The notes beneath the pieces were generated by a model. The model was not told the origin of the DNA, searched no databases, and saw only the letters and a program-made list of their open reading frames with translations. From positions 629,945 to 693,944 of the forward strand of contig NMRB01000055.1 of the NCBI GenBank assembly GCA_002633025.1: a DNA stretch of 64,000 nt, written 5' to 3'. Below are positions 20,986 through 33,610 of this stretch, in pieces. Every line of letters begins with the position of its first letter. Position 1 is the first letter of the stretch. A program made the position numbers and the translations under genes. Source of the DNA: Notospermus geniculatus. Taxonomy: Eukaryota; Nemertea; Pilidiophora; Heteronemertea; Lineidae.

Positions 20986-23493
20986 GCCTCAGAGAGCACA
21001 ATTTATACAAATAATTAAACTGAATAACACAAATTTTTAAACTTTTCATAAATGCAAAACATCCTCACATAACATTTCTTTTTATCAAATTTGGGAAAAG
21101 TGTAAGACATCAAATATCCACTGCAGATGCTCTGAAGTGGGAAAATTGCAGCCACTGAAATTGGGAGGGGGGGGGGGGTAAATGAGCAATGGTGCCATAT
21201 CCCTGAAAAACATGGGGCAATGTAGAAGTGGGGTCTGACCAAACGTTTTGAATCACCTGTTACTCTCCTGCTTATTGAATTGCTCAATTTTCTGCTGATA
21301 TCAAAATATGAAACAAATGGTTCTACTTTTCACTGACTGCTGCCTTCACACATCACATCAGCAGTGGGCATTACTTTGAAAAGAATAGAACGGCGCATGT
21401 CCCAAGGTACCATATTCTGACATTTACCAAGATATCACCCATGAAGATGAAACGAAGTTTTGGGGAGGAGATATTCCAATTATTCTTACACCAACAGCAC
21501 CAACAATATTCTTATCTTTGTAAAAATGATTACATACCTTCTGCATCAAAAAGCACGCACACACAAAATACATCAATGTTCCTACGTGAAATGAGTACTA
21601 CCAAAACTAGACACGGTATACACATTATGTACACACAAACAAGTACAAACCTGCCTCCCAAGACCAAATCCTTCTCCATAGATGAAAATTGTATCCCATA
21701 TAAACTGCAGGAGGCACGCACTAACATATTCGTTATTTTGAGCTAGGAAGGGTTAAGCATTCACTACTGGTCTTGGTATCTGAGATTTTGGGGTGAATTT
21801 TCCATAAGAAATTGTCAAGGTTCAACCTCTGCATATTTGGTCAGTCAAACAAGTAGCCAAATGGAAAATGGAGATCATTTTCAAATGAAACTGCCGGCCC
21901 ACTTCACTCTGCTGAGCATGACAGTAGTCTTGTACCATAAACACCGTAGTGAATGTAACTCCTGCCCATGTCATAAACTATGTGCAATTCCCAAGTGCCA
22001 CTAAGACTTTATATACCTGTACTGCGTGATTCAAGTTCTATATGGTGGATTTTATCATACACTTTAGTATACATGTATTACTCAAATCAGCTAAGAGTGA
22101 AACTGTGGTGAAAGCAATGAACGAAATTCTCTGCATGCGAGATGAAAATCTGGTAACTGATAGTTTACATGCAGTAGTGATAGAAATCCGATGGTTCTTA
22201 CATCCCTTGTAAAGTAAAATGCTTCACGTTCAATGGACAAATGTAGAAAACAAAGAGCGCGTTGTGGATTTGGTGACAAGAGTGAATTTAACTACAATAC
22301 AATTCCAGGACAATCTTTGATATTTGATATAACACCATTTTCTATATAGACAACTGTGTGGCAGTCTAGAAAAACCCGTCGAATTGCTGAATGATCAACA
22401 AGGGCTGTCAGATTGCCTGTGCATTGATCTACTACTGTTTACCTCTAACGTAGTACATTTCAGCTATTGAAATGTGCGGGTTCACCAAGGCCATCAACAC
22501 TTTCCTAAAACGCAACTTCCAACGGGTTATCGTAGACCGCCTCATAACTATGTGGCACTGATTGCCAAATTGTATTGGTACTTAAAGAAGCCGTCTTTTG
22601 AAATATCAAGCAAAAAAGAAGTTAACTTTATGCCAACACTCATGCTCATGTAAAATGTCAAGCTATTGGTGCAGATTGATAGGACAATGAATTGATGTTC
22701 TGAAGCTAGAGGCTTCTGAAAGACTAATGGACCCAAATCTATGTTCTAAATCACCCCACCTGAGGTGTATAGCACAACAATGACCCCGGCATCCATGGGA
22801 TTCTGCACACCTCCGCAATCCTGAATGCTAAGTTGGCTGGCGATTCAGCCACTGTCATAGCAATGCAGAATTCAGGATACAACACCAATACTGCTTGTGA
22901 TTTTCCATCTTGAAATACCAAGGCCTCCAGTCACGAGAAGACTGAAGGCTCAAGGCATAGCAATGGTATTTTCACTCATAACTAGTTTCAAGTGCAGCAG
23001 TGGTTTGCTGAGGAATACCCACTGGGGAGGAATTTTGTCAAAAATGCACCAGAACAAAGGCCTATTGGTAAATGATCACCATAACTGCCACTTAAACGAA
23101 TTATCCATTTCCAAGCCAAATTTTCCAATGGATGAAACAGATACTATCTTGTTTACAAAAAAATTGTAAACATTCTTTCTATTGGCTTATACATGTACAT
23201 GTAAATCCAGATACTTGTTATCTGTTAAACAGTACCGGTAGTTACTAAGCAACAGCAGCCACAATCGAATACAGCCATTGGCACAAAATCAGCTGACTGT
23301 GTATACTGAGCTTTTCCTCAAAGTGAATTCCTATTATGGCTGGCAAAACTGCTTTCAAGCACACTGTAATGTTGACACATGTAGTAATCGCACAGAACTC
23401 ACACAGTCTGCAACTTTGTGACTTTCCGAAGTGTCCTACAATGCAACTAGGATGCCATTAGTTTTGGAGGTGCAGAAACGACAATCCAGCAAT
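20986..23493. other. Gene-poor DNA
   Basis: No exon, RNA gene or delimited element was recognised apart from a G homopolymer at about 21167-21178. The open frames are short and lack codon or splice-site support. Confidence 0.4.
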
Positions 23494-23865
23494 GAGGAGG
23501 GTGATTTTTTGTTTATCCCGACAGGTCGGCACTGCGAGCGAAGTGACCTTAGCAATGTCATTGACGTCATTTTAGGTGTTGACGTTGCGTCATGAAAAAG
23601 TGACCTGTACATTTTTCTACAGGAATATTGAGACAAAACGTATGCATTTATTGGTATTCACATTTTGTCATTTTAAGGAAAAAATAAATGAAATTAGAGA
23701 AATTTTCGTCTACCACAAGATGATGTAAGTTTTACTGTCGGGTGACCAAAACAAACGGGTTACGGTATTTTCATGCCAGAAGTAAACTTAAATAACGTTA
23801 CAAAAAGACATTTCGGTCACAACGCTCGCAGCAACACCCTGTGGGGCTAGTACGACACCCTCCTC
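23494..23865. mobile_element. 372-bp MITE related to 13586-13800
   Basis: The ends are inverted GAGGAGGGTG and CACCCTCCTC inside a 15-bp perfect inverted repeat beginning GCAATGAGG. AT lies directly outside the GAGG on both sides. A second inverted block further in is CTGCGAGCG..GTGACC. The outer end and AT flank match the unit-B-only element at 13586-13800, and both have internal GACGTT/AACGTC motifs. No protein is encoded. Confidence 0.72.
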
Positions 23866-26062
23866 ATTGCCAGAGCACCAAAATTTGCCAGCAGGAACCT
23901 CCCTTTAACAACACATCTTGCTTCTGTTCTCATCGATATCAACATGACCATCATTCAAGCATTTCTGATTCAGCTCATTACTTGCTTCTTATTTCTATGT
24001 GTGACCCCTTGCGTGCATACGACATCAAGTCTTACAAAACTTTCACCCATGTACTCTTCTTTTTATCACATAACATTTTCAACTTCTGACGTGTACACCG
24101 AAATACACCAGAAGTTTGCAGTACACACAATAGTAAAAACACAATGAATTTATCAACAGAACTATTCATTAGATATGAAAACACATCTATAACGAAAATA
24201 TGACTAGAATATTTCGACGTAACAAAACTACAACTCAAGACGCATGGAAAGGTACACTTTCGATACCAAATTACACACTTCAAATCATATTTCGATCTTT
24301 CTACAACATAGGATACAAGATTACAATGTAACAATTTAACGATTACTTCACGTCGATGTCACTACTGATTACTGAATCATTACAGATCAAGATAGAATGA
24401 CCATCACTTAACTATATGATATCAACCGAACCAGAAAACTATTCCAATGTGACCAATTCAAAATTTTGCCCATAGCTGCCACAGTAGCATGACATTAACG
24501 TAAAGTTTCACGGAACTGAGGTTTTACAAACGTTAATTAAATGTAGAAAGCACAAATTGGGTATTGCAGCAATGATACTTTTATAGGAAAGTTTACTCCT
24601 TTGGACAAACCACCAATTCCATTCTAGATCTTACACAATACAAACATAGACCGAGCTGCAGAAGACTTCCACGTTTGATTGATAATTGCATGCTATTTTA
24701 TTGTACCACCGACATGGCCATGATGCCTTATCCCTCCAGAAGAGTGCAGCACCAGGAAGTAAATCAATGGTATGATGTCACAGTCAAGGATACTCTCAAT
24801 TGATCCACTTAGGATCATAACTTTATGGTCAAAAGCCAGGGCCATTGCTATAATTCAGTTCTTGGCGGGAACTCAGTGTTGGAAGTTCCTTATTAGACAG
24901 TAGCGACTAGTAAGGGTGAGACCCCAGTGTTTTGTAACTCATCTGGGTGGTACAATTCAATGCGTGCGTGAAACAAACTGTCGAAATGCTCAGAGTAGGC
25001 AGATATGCCTATTTAAAGCTAAAAATCTGAAGTCTTCCAAAGTGTTCAACCTGTTCTGAAATGCTAAGATGACTGATTGCAGTTGGTTCTGGAATCAGTG
25101 ACACGACAGGTCAGAACAGGCAATGAAGCGAAATCTCAGTCAAAAGAAAGATAGGGTGAATTTCTCATACTTGCTTATTCAACTGACCATGCTACTGTAA
25201 GTGTGTGTGGGAACCAAAAATGTGATACAGCAATCTTTTAGAACACAAGGGGCATAAGATTCTGATTATCTTTACACCCAAAATGATATCTCTCTACACT
25301 AACTTCATGGAAGTCCCAATGCACAGGGGATTCCCATCTGGAAAATTCCGATCGTCAACTGGAGATTTAAATGGGGATTCCAGTTCAGGAGGTGAATGGC
25401 TGTCTGCATCGCATCCTGTATCACCAGCTTCGAATACTGTGAACTCGTTTATCTGGCAGCCTCAGAAGTCACAGATTTTGGAGATTATGCACCTTTAAAT
25501 TATTCACTGCCATCACAAAATGGCAAAATGCCTTGCAGAATTATAGTGTGTCGGTAGTGTTTCAAAATGCACCATTCAATCAATACATTGACATAATTTT
25601 GGGGAAATATATGAGTAGCTGCACGCAGAGTTATTGTCCACCACTCAAAACTAGGCACGTAAACCATCGAATGCACATTCGCACATGAATTATTGATATA
25701 ACAGTATGGAGCTGGCATACTGCTCCTGTCAACGAGCTCTAGCTGGTTTCGGAACGTAAACACTTGATAGGGAGAGAGAGACTCAAAATGGTATCATTCA
25801 GACAGCCAGACAGGAAACATATTGAAGGATTACTTCATGTTGGAGATTTGAAGGCCCAGAATACAGACAATGATTGTTGTGCACACGTAACCCATATTTC
25901 ACGGCCGGAGCTGAGCATTAACAAATTGGCAGCTCGTGATCTAACGAGAGCCGCGGGCATGTTGCACGAGATTCTACCGGTACATCAATTGGCTGAACAT
26001 GTACACCGACTTCAAGTAACAACATTCACATCTCAACTAGTTGGAGGAAACTGGAGATCTGG
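23866..26062. other. Gene-poor DNA
   Basis: No recognisable exon or RNA gene. A plus-strand open frame at 25764-26117 runs into the MITE at 26063 and has no family match that I know. Confidence 0.4.
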
Positions 26063-26168
26063 ACCCATATTCATAAACATACTTAAGTCAAAGTGTGATA
26101 CTTATCTTTTGTGTTGAACAAAGGGTAAGTGCCACACTTAGACTTAAGTAGTTTTATGAATATGGGGC
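26063..26168. mobile_element. 106-bp MITE with CTGG flanks
   Basis: Inverted ends ACCCATATTCATAAA and TTTTATGAATATGGGGC, with arms continuing through ACTTAAGTC and AGTGTG. CTGG lies on both sides (26059-26062, 26169-26172), as for the element at 16358-16474 whose empty site is known. The shared ends are of the type CCC-RTATTC. Confidence 0.75.
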
Positions 26169-27831
26169 CTGGTACACACCTTTGCAGTTTTCTGCTGAGA
26201 GGCACAGTGCTCGAAAAGTTGCTCGTTTATTCGCCATTTGCGATCATGAATCAAGACTTTCCTAATGAATGCAATCATAAGGTCGCAATTTGGCGATTAA
26301 AAAGTCACTTTTAATTGCATTTATTCGCAAAAGTCTAAATCAAGGCCTACTCTGTACTTTTAACAGGCACTCAGAATGCCAGGAAATCGCTTCTTCCACA
26401 GCTTCTGATTTCAAAATTTTTCTGGGAGAGGCCCCCATCAGGACGTGCTTCCAGCATGCATGGTCATGGCGAATGACATTTCAATCCAACTCGCCAGTCG
26501 GCCTTCGGCTGACTTTTCAAGCACTGAGGCATCAGACTACCGGTACACATCACAACCCTTCTCTCTGCATTCTATTGTTCACAGACTGTTAAGTGCCTGT
26601 TGGTTTGGTAATTTCACCCACACAATTTTAAGTTGGCTCTGCATTACAGAATCGATGCTGGGCCAACAGAGAATCAACATGAAGCAATTTTTGCCTGGGT
26701 AGATCTATACATGCTCAACCGTTTGGAGTAGCATTAGCGAATCGTTTGTCAATAAATTGGAAATCCTTTCAGAGACTGAAATCCTGGGCCTTGCTTTGCC
26801 GTAATAAATCATTCAGTAAATACTGCATTGAATACAAAATTTATCACACTTGTCGGCTGTACTTTTAAGGTGACAGAAATAAATGAGTTCACAGTATTCT
26901 TCACTTACACTGAGGAGTACCCACGGGCAGTATCTGCAGCCCACAAAGAAAACAGCCACGAAACACCAGGATTTACACGTTAACTTTCAAAAGAGAATTT
27001 GGAAACTGTCATCAAACAGCCTTATATAGACATGATCTTAGAAAAGTTAGAAAACTCGACATCATTAGTAAATTTGAAAACATGAAAGTCAATGATAAGG
27101 AAACGTAGTCATCTACTGAAAATATACCACCAGCTGGCAGCTATCTTTAGTTTGTAAAAAAGTTATAAGTGCGAAAGGAATCCAAGCACACTTTTTGATC
27201 ACATGATTCCTTGTGTTACATTTTGCTAAAAATGTCTAAAGAATAACAATGAAGAGCACTAGAAAAGCTGGCAGCCATTTTGGAATGGCTTTTCAGTTGG
27301 GCGTGACTGTCCTAACTCATAGTGTTGTGACCTACACCTTCCGTTGCGCTGCTGAGACTTCTACACATACACTGGAAGATTCTTACGACCTTATCTCATG
27401 AATACCTAGAGTGATCACTAGCCCCACCTATCGATAAGTATTGTCACCAATCCACGACGAAAATACGAGATCACATCATCCGACGCCTATACTGAAACTG
27501 TAGTTGCTGTCGTCATCTGTTATAGTCCACGGATAGATCCAGCAATTGTAGAACAGTAGGTCTGTTAGTTCCCCATCCTTAAAGCTTGATAGGTCAGTAG
27601 CTGTGGAGTTTGTGAGGCACGCATGCCCGATGATGAAACTAACAGATTCGATGACACTTGTCGTGCCTTTGAGACATGCTCGCCCCATAAGAAAAGAGTC
27701 CTGTCTCTTACAGTGAGATCTCTCAGTCCCACCCATTATCCTTTATCATGTGGGCAAGCTCTATGATATATTTTCCTTCTTTGTACTTCTGACTTGATTC
27801 AAATGCATGTTCCTGCAAGAAGAGTAGACAT
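26169..27831. other. Gene-poor DNA
   Basis: No exon, RNA gene or delimited repeat was recognised on either strand. Confidence 0.4.
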
Positions 27832-27835
27832 TTAA

Positions 27836-28216
27836 AGCAAATGGCTCGCGGCGTTTGTTGACAGTTGTTTGTTGACATGTCCTCAAATCAAGCGCCGTTT
27901 TGAGAAAAAGGCGAAAGAAAGATTTTCGTTTAATGGGAAATGCATTAGACAGCCAAAGTTCGGAGGCGTATTCTGCAAAATCTACCGCTTCGAAATCAAT
28001 GTGAATAGTACAAAATGTACATTTTGACCGACTGAATTTGAAACTGTCATTAACCCATTTTAACAAATTTTTAATGGAACCTCGTCCCCAGTGTTTATGT
28101 TCGCATATGTGCACAGGTTTTGCATATGGCTGGAGCACGGCTTTGCCTGGAGGCGAGATTCACTCTCTATGGGAGGTACCACCAAAAATGTAAACAAACC
28201 CCGCGACCCATTTGCT
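27836..28216. mobile_element. 381-bp MITE with TTAA target duplication
   Basis: The ends are inverted AGCAAATGG-TCGCGG with TTAA on each side (27832-27835, 28217-28220). Just inside the right end is a GTTTACATTTTTGGTGG-type segment also found in the element at 43718-43894. TTAA duplications are typical of piggyBac and Kolobok elements. The 125-codon minus-strand open frame over it belongs to the element and is not a recognised protein. Confidence 0.75.
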
Positions 28217-29594
28217 TTAAGAACCGAAACCTAAATTCTGCTCTTAGCATAACACAAAACCTTTTAACTCAGGCATTTATTTTATTGAATCTTGGGCACT
28301 TCAACCAAATACACCCAAAATCCGACATGTACACAATAAACAGTCAACATCAGCGACTGGGGAAAAGAAAAAAAATTGGACTACCTCCATCAGACATCTT
28401 GACAGAAATTCAATAACCCATGAAGACTTATGAGTGATAATTAAGCATCACAAACTTCGTAATTCAGGCAGATTCTATGGATTTTTAACGATCTACGCCG
28501 TCATGCACAATGAAGAGCTTTTCCCAATGTGTACTTACATATTTCCACCCTAATGTAGTTTTACAACATTCGCAGTAGATATCAGCGACTGCATGTAGGC
28601 CTGTGAGTAACACTCTCTCCTCTGCAGGGCCGCACCCAACATTCACACTGGAATCATAATGACATTCGTGGTTAGAATTTATACACAGAAAACTCATGTT
28701 TTGTAATGCAGCCTCAACTAGGCCACTGACTAGGCTGACTATCTGAGTCATTTGTCTCTCATCATGCATGTATCACTTTAAATTCTTTTGATTCACAAAC
28801 AAATTGCTACGCCTTGTCCTTACTGTGTTCCAGTACAAGTGATACAGTCAATAAAGTGCCTTGCACAAGGACAGACATATCAACTTGGTGTACTTACACA
28901 GAATTGAACAGGTAAGCTCTTCCTTGACTTCCTTGGAAAGACTGAAAGAACAGATCATTTTGAAACCACACTGCAGGACCATCTGATCATCATCTTGAAC
29001 TATCAAGGCTTCATATCGCAACACCTTTGGACTCAAGAGCGTAAAACTCAGGCCAAAGTGACCACAGGCCTTGATACCGTAATTCAACATGCTGACCAAT
29101 CACGTATCAGCTTTTTCTAACCAATCAAGTATCAAGAATTCGCAAGCATGGCAACAATCACAGTAGTACTCATCATATAATAGCCGCCAGCCTCAGCATA
29201 CGCAATGCCTCATCAGTCTCCATAGAGATTTGTTTTTTTGTGCTGTGCAATAGCACCAACCTCTTCATGCACGCTAAGACCCGAGGTTTCAGTAGCCTAC
29301 GGTACCGTTAGTCGAATAGCATACTTGGCTGGCTGTTGGATATGCAATATTATTGTGAGTACATGATGATCACGACGTGTCATTCCTCACGTACCAGTTG
29401 AAGAATATTATCTCCAACAGAGCTTACTGGGTGTCATCGATATAGTCTGGGAGGGACATCGTCATTGTGAGGGAGACAGCTTAGGCCCTCCACACTAAGG
29501 ATTATTTTCAATAGCTCTCAACAACTGGATCTTCAGGGGCGATTCAATGCAATGCAGGTAGAAACTAGAAATGAATCTGCTCGATCACCCTTTC
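28217..29594. other. Gene-poor DNA
   Basis: Nothing beyond short unsupported open frames was seen. Confidence 0.4.
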
Positions 29595-29599
29595 CATTC

Positions 29600-29775
29600 A
29601 GCTGTCAGAGTGACGCAGTGGAAACACCGATGCCTGTCACCGCTGAGGTTGTGGGTCTGATTCCCAGTGAGATCCAGTCATCATGTGACAGAGAGGGCGA
29701 CACTCTTTGACAGCAAAGGTTTTCTTTGTGCACTCTGGTTTCCTCCTGCTGTATAAATGTACATGATGTTGTCTA
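29600..29775 (+). repeat. tRNA-derived SINE
   Basis: The head resembles a tRNA, with a B-box-like GGTCTGATTCC at 29654-29664 preceded by a CAGTGGAAACACCGATGCC-type A-box region. A body follows with GACAGAGAGGGCGACACTCT and the CTCTGGTTTCCTCCTGCTG tail seen in many invertebrate SINEs. It is too diverged at the A box to be a working tRNA. Confidence 0.55.
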
Positions 29776-29984
29776 AAGAGTAGATTATCTATATTATAAT
29801 TGATGGTGGCACATTAACTTCGAACATGAACTCCTCCGTGGTTTCTGATCGAAATGGCACCATTTTCACAGAAAGTGTTGAGAATGACATGGGGGTGGCC
29901 CTTAAGCGGGTGGCATTAATTTTTTTCACCCTTAAGCGAATGAAATGCACGAAGAAACTTCCAATGATTTGCAATGCCCACTAG

Positions 29985-30058
29985 CCTGGTTCCGCTGGCC
30001 ACCGTGTAGATGGCGCTGCGTACGCAACACCATCTACACGGTGGCCGACGGAACCAGG
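29985..30058. repeat. 74-nt hairpin with about 36-bp stem
   Basis: Arms start CCTGGTTCCG and contain GGCCACCGTGTAGATGG; they are almost perfectly inverted around 30021-30022 with few mismatches. It resembles the hairpin at 62939-62997 in having AGATGGCGCTG near the tip and CGGAACCAG at the right foot. It could be a mini-transposon or a structured RNA such as a microRNA precursor. Confidence 0.7.
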
Positions 30059-30654
30059 TATAATGCATTGTCTTCAACCAGGCAGGGTGATCAGAAAATA
30101 GGAACTTCAACACATAAAAACTGCTGCCATCTGCTTCCCATAGGCCTAGATTATTGTCCGAGGAGTTGGCCCCCTCTAAAAATATTCCCCCACACAGAGA
30201 CGCCCAGCAAATTGCCATCCTCTGGCCACATGCATCCTGTGAATGTGCTCGCCACGGGTACCATGCTAGTACATTATAATGCCTTATCATATTCAGCACT
30301 GAGTTCTTGATTTCAATAGTTCAAAGGCAACTAAATTGGCAGGAATCTTACTCCTGTAAACGGAGACTACACATGCAAAGACATGAAGGAGAGAGAATAT
30401 TTTCTACTCTTTAGGTGTTACCCAAGCCACTTGCTTCTAATAAATTTTTCATGAAACAGCTGGTACAAGTGCCCATGGCTGTAATAACGTCACGACCAGA
30501 ATGTTTACAACTAATTTAGTGACAAAGGTATAACGTCACACCAAGCTAGTTACATGGGCGCTAATGATTGTTCGTCTCCACCTATTCCAGAGCTAACACT
30601 AACAAGAGATTGACACATAACCCAGTATCCCTTGGTTACGGCAATAACACGAGA

Positions 30655-30800
30655 AACCACAGTAGTGTAGTGGATCGGGGCTTTGACTACCCATCAAGAG
30701 GGCACAGGTTCAAATTACCCAATCAATATGATTACGACTGGACATGTTGCCCCAAGTATAAACAATTTTTTAGGGCCACAACATCAACTTTCCTCTAAAG
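30655..30800 (+). repeat. tRNA-derived SINE
   Basis: A-box-like TAGTGTAGTGGATCGGGGC at about 30663 and B-box-like GGTTCAAATTA at 30707-30717 have the spacing of a tRNA head. A short body follows with ATGATTACGACTGGACATGT. No intact tRNA fold is expected. Confidence 0.55.
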
Positions 30801-30879
30801 GCTACTGACCCTAGATGGCTGATGCAACAGACATGTCCAGAAGATTTTGCCAAAGTGGGAAGAGGGTGAAATACAAAGT

Positions 30880-31060
30880 TTTTAGGTCAAATGGGAAGTA
30901 GGCAAATAGGTTTAGGCAAAGTGGGTGATGGGCTTATAAAGTTAGAAAATGGGAAGTAGGCAAAAAATGGGAGGAGGCGATGGGTGATGGGTTTAGACAA
31001 AATGGGAAGTAGGCAAAATGGGGGTAGACAAAATGGGAAAGGCAAAATGAAGAGGAGATT
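30880..31060. repeat. Degenerate AGGCAAAATGGGAAGT repeat array
   Basis: About ten irregular copies of a 16-20-base unit of the type AGGCAAAATGGGAAGT, with GGTTTAGACAAAATGGG variants. A second small cluster lies at about 31412-31465. Confidence 0.75.
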
Positions 31061-32389
31061 GATGAAAAGAAACTGCACTTGGCAAGCACTACCTTGTATA
31101 TTTCATCAGGAAATTGATATTTTCATCAATACGTGTACAATGGATAAATGGGAGAATATACTAGTATGCATATGCACACTTGAATTCAATACTTGAATTC
31201 AATACTTGAATTCACACTTGAATAACACCAGAAGGCTGTGTGCCATTAGCGATGTATTTCGACCATGCCAAAAAATTTGGGTATGTTGGCTACCTTGCGT
31301 ACTTTCAGCCTATACCCAGTGGAATACTGGTGGTGCAAAAACGTGACATTCACATAGCATAATCTTCATCAACTTGGTTGTTGAAATGAAATCATTTCAA
31401 TAAATTTGTAGGTGTAGGCAAAATGGGAATAGGCAAAAAAATGGGTTTAGGCAAAATAATGGGACAAATACTAACCTTTGAGATCAGTTCATCATGATTT
31501 GCCAGATGGGCCCGGCAGTGCACACAGCTATAAGTGCGGTGACACTTGTTGGGCAGGTAAGCCTGGAATGTTTTCACCATTGTCACAATTGGTATCGTCT
31601 GACATCAAAATTCGTAAGTTTTGTCACTAGTGTCAGAATCAGAAGAAACAGAAAGTGTCTGTACGTAAAGTACTGGCACTCGATTGCAAGTCCCAAGTTG
31701 CCCAGTAGCTTGACCTGGCAAGATGTCAGCTCACACGATCATTTACAAGAAGATCTGAAACAAGAAGAATAAATCATCAATGTTGGGTATTGAAAATCAT
31801 CTTAATTGTTGCTGGTAACAAAGTAACATGATTGTAAACATTAGCACAGTGAATGCTGGCTATGGTAAGACTTAAGAACTCTGGTTCAGCCATGTCAGCA
31901 GGAGTTGGCAAGGCTTTGACTTCAGCAGGTGTTGGCATTTTAAACTTGGTCAGTGTGGGCCTTGCAAGCGCCTGAGAGCAGCCCAACCCAATCCTCGAGT
32001 AGTCTAGTAAGTCTGAGAATTATGCTGCTGGTTTTTTTTTCTCAGAGGATGTTGAGGAGCTAGGCTACAACAAGAACCCGGCTAAACCAACACAAGTTAT
32101 TGAGGATATTGTGAAGACCTGAATCCTGTTTGTACCTCAACCAATCAATGAAAAACATTCGTGCTTCTTCAATCTTGGGCAAACTTCTAAGAAATCTCCT
32201 GAAAGACCCTACACATGTTCCAAGAAGCACAAGAGGACTGACAAACAACACTTATTGAACCAATGAATATCATCATACATGTATATTAATCATTAAGAAC
32301 CTGGATAAAGCTTCTGTATAAGTATTCTTGGTTGTACATGTACATGTAATTGAAGTTTTTTTACAATCAGCTCAGGGTCTTAGTATTAG
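31061..32389. other. Gene-poor DNA with short repeats
   Basis: Holds a triplicated TTGAATTCAATAC at about 31179-31217 and the second AGGCAAAATGGG cluster. No gene was recognised. Confidence 0.4.
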
Positions 32390-32392
32390 TAA

Positions 32393-32979
32393 AGGCCTGT
32401 CTACACGATCATACATTTGTTCAAAACATCATCATACATTTGTATGATGATGTTCATGGACAGATATTTGATTGTGTAGGCTGTTTTCCCAACAAACTTG
32501 AACAGCAACCAACATGTATGATGATGTTCAAATTTGTGTGATGATGTTCAGGACAAAATGTATGATCGTGTGGACTGTTTTCCCAACAAACCTGAACATG
32601 TATGATGATGTTCAAATTTTTAGCTGCATGTTTCATCTTGCCAATGCAAAACATCCAAAAAAAAATGTGTGATGATGTTCATGGACAAATGTATGATCGT
32701 GTGGACTGTTTTCCCAACAAACTTGAACAGCATCCAACATTATCCTTTCTCCATCATACTTCATCATACAAAGTTCATGAATGTTGGACTGTAGATCGAA
32801 ATCCACAACAAACTTGAACATCATCATGCAAGTGTATGATGCTGTTTTGAACAATGTATGATGATGTTCAAAATTTTAGCTGCATTGTCACAAGACAGAA
32901 ATCGACACACAAGCTTGGACATCATCATACAAATGTATGATGATGTTTTGAACAAATGTATGATCGTGTAGACAGGCCT
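32393..32979. mobile_element. 587-bp Harbinger-like MITE with long TIRs and internal repeats
   Basis: Terminal inverted repeats of about 60 bp are nearly perfect: AGGCCTGTCTACACGATCAT then ACATTTGTTCAAAACATCAT. A 3-bp direct repeat TAA flanks it (32390-32392, 32980-32982), as for PIF/Harbinger elements. The interior is built from repeated GTATGATGATGTTCA and CTGTTTTCCCAACAAACTTG blocks in both orientations, so it looks like an internally amplified or nested copy. No transposase is present. Confidence 0.82.
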
Positions 32980-33202
32980 TAACTCTTCAACATCCAGGTC
33001 TTGGTTGATGACCTCCATATTGTAAACCTATACCAACAACAAAGTTTTCCCAAAATGGCACACACAATTAAAGATAAATTTGCATTGACGTTCAAGATCA
33101 TCCATTATTGGTGAAATCCTACATTTAGCTATTCAAAGCGATACGTTCTTGGCTCAGTTCCATTGGACACCATAGCTATAGCAACACACAGAGATGAAGT
33201 TA

Positions 33203-33610
33203 GGCCACACTTTTTATATTTATTGGATTACGGATTTTTCAGGCCGACACCTATGTAGGAGGGGAGGGAATAAAAATAAAAATAAAATACAAAAATCTTT
33301 GACTTTTTAATTTTTTCCCTAGTGTTACGTACTGTGCGTCACAGAAATTCAAGGGGGAGGGAATAAAAAAAGTGAAATGTGGTAAAAAAGAAATAAAACC
33401 TATTGATGCAACAGTAGAACAAGATACATAGGGGCCTATATCCTGAAAATACAGGGCGTCAGCATTTAAATATCTTTTACGCTGCACCTAGTGGTCGGCG
33501 GGAAAAAAACAAGAACACAAAATAGACCATCGGGAATTTTATTTTTTTTCAACATTTTCAAAAAACCTGGGGGGCGGATCCGTAATCCAATAAATAAAAA
33601 AAGTGTGGCC
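33203..33610. mobile_element. 408-bp Harbinger-like MITE
   Basis: Inverted ends GGCCACACTTTTT then ATTTATTGGATTACGGAT extend over about 35 bp. TTA occurs on both sides (33200-33202, 33611-33613), a 3-bp TWA target typical of PIF/Harbinger. It lies only 220 bp from the preceding element but has different ends, so it is a separate insertion. Confidence 0.8.

Noticed and set aside
27761-28138. 125-codon minus-strand open frame
   Set aside because: It lies almost entirely inside a TTAA-flanked MITE and matches no transposase that I recognise.
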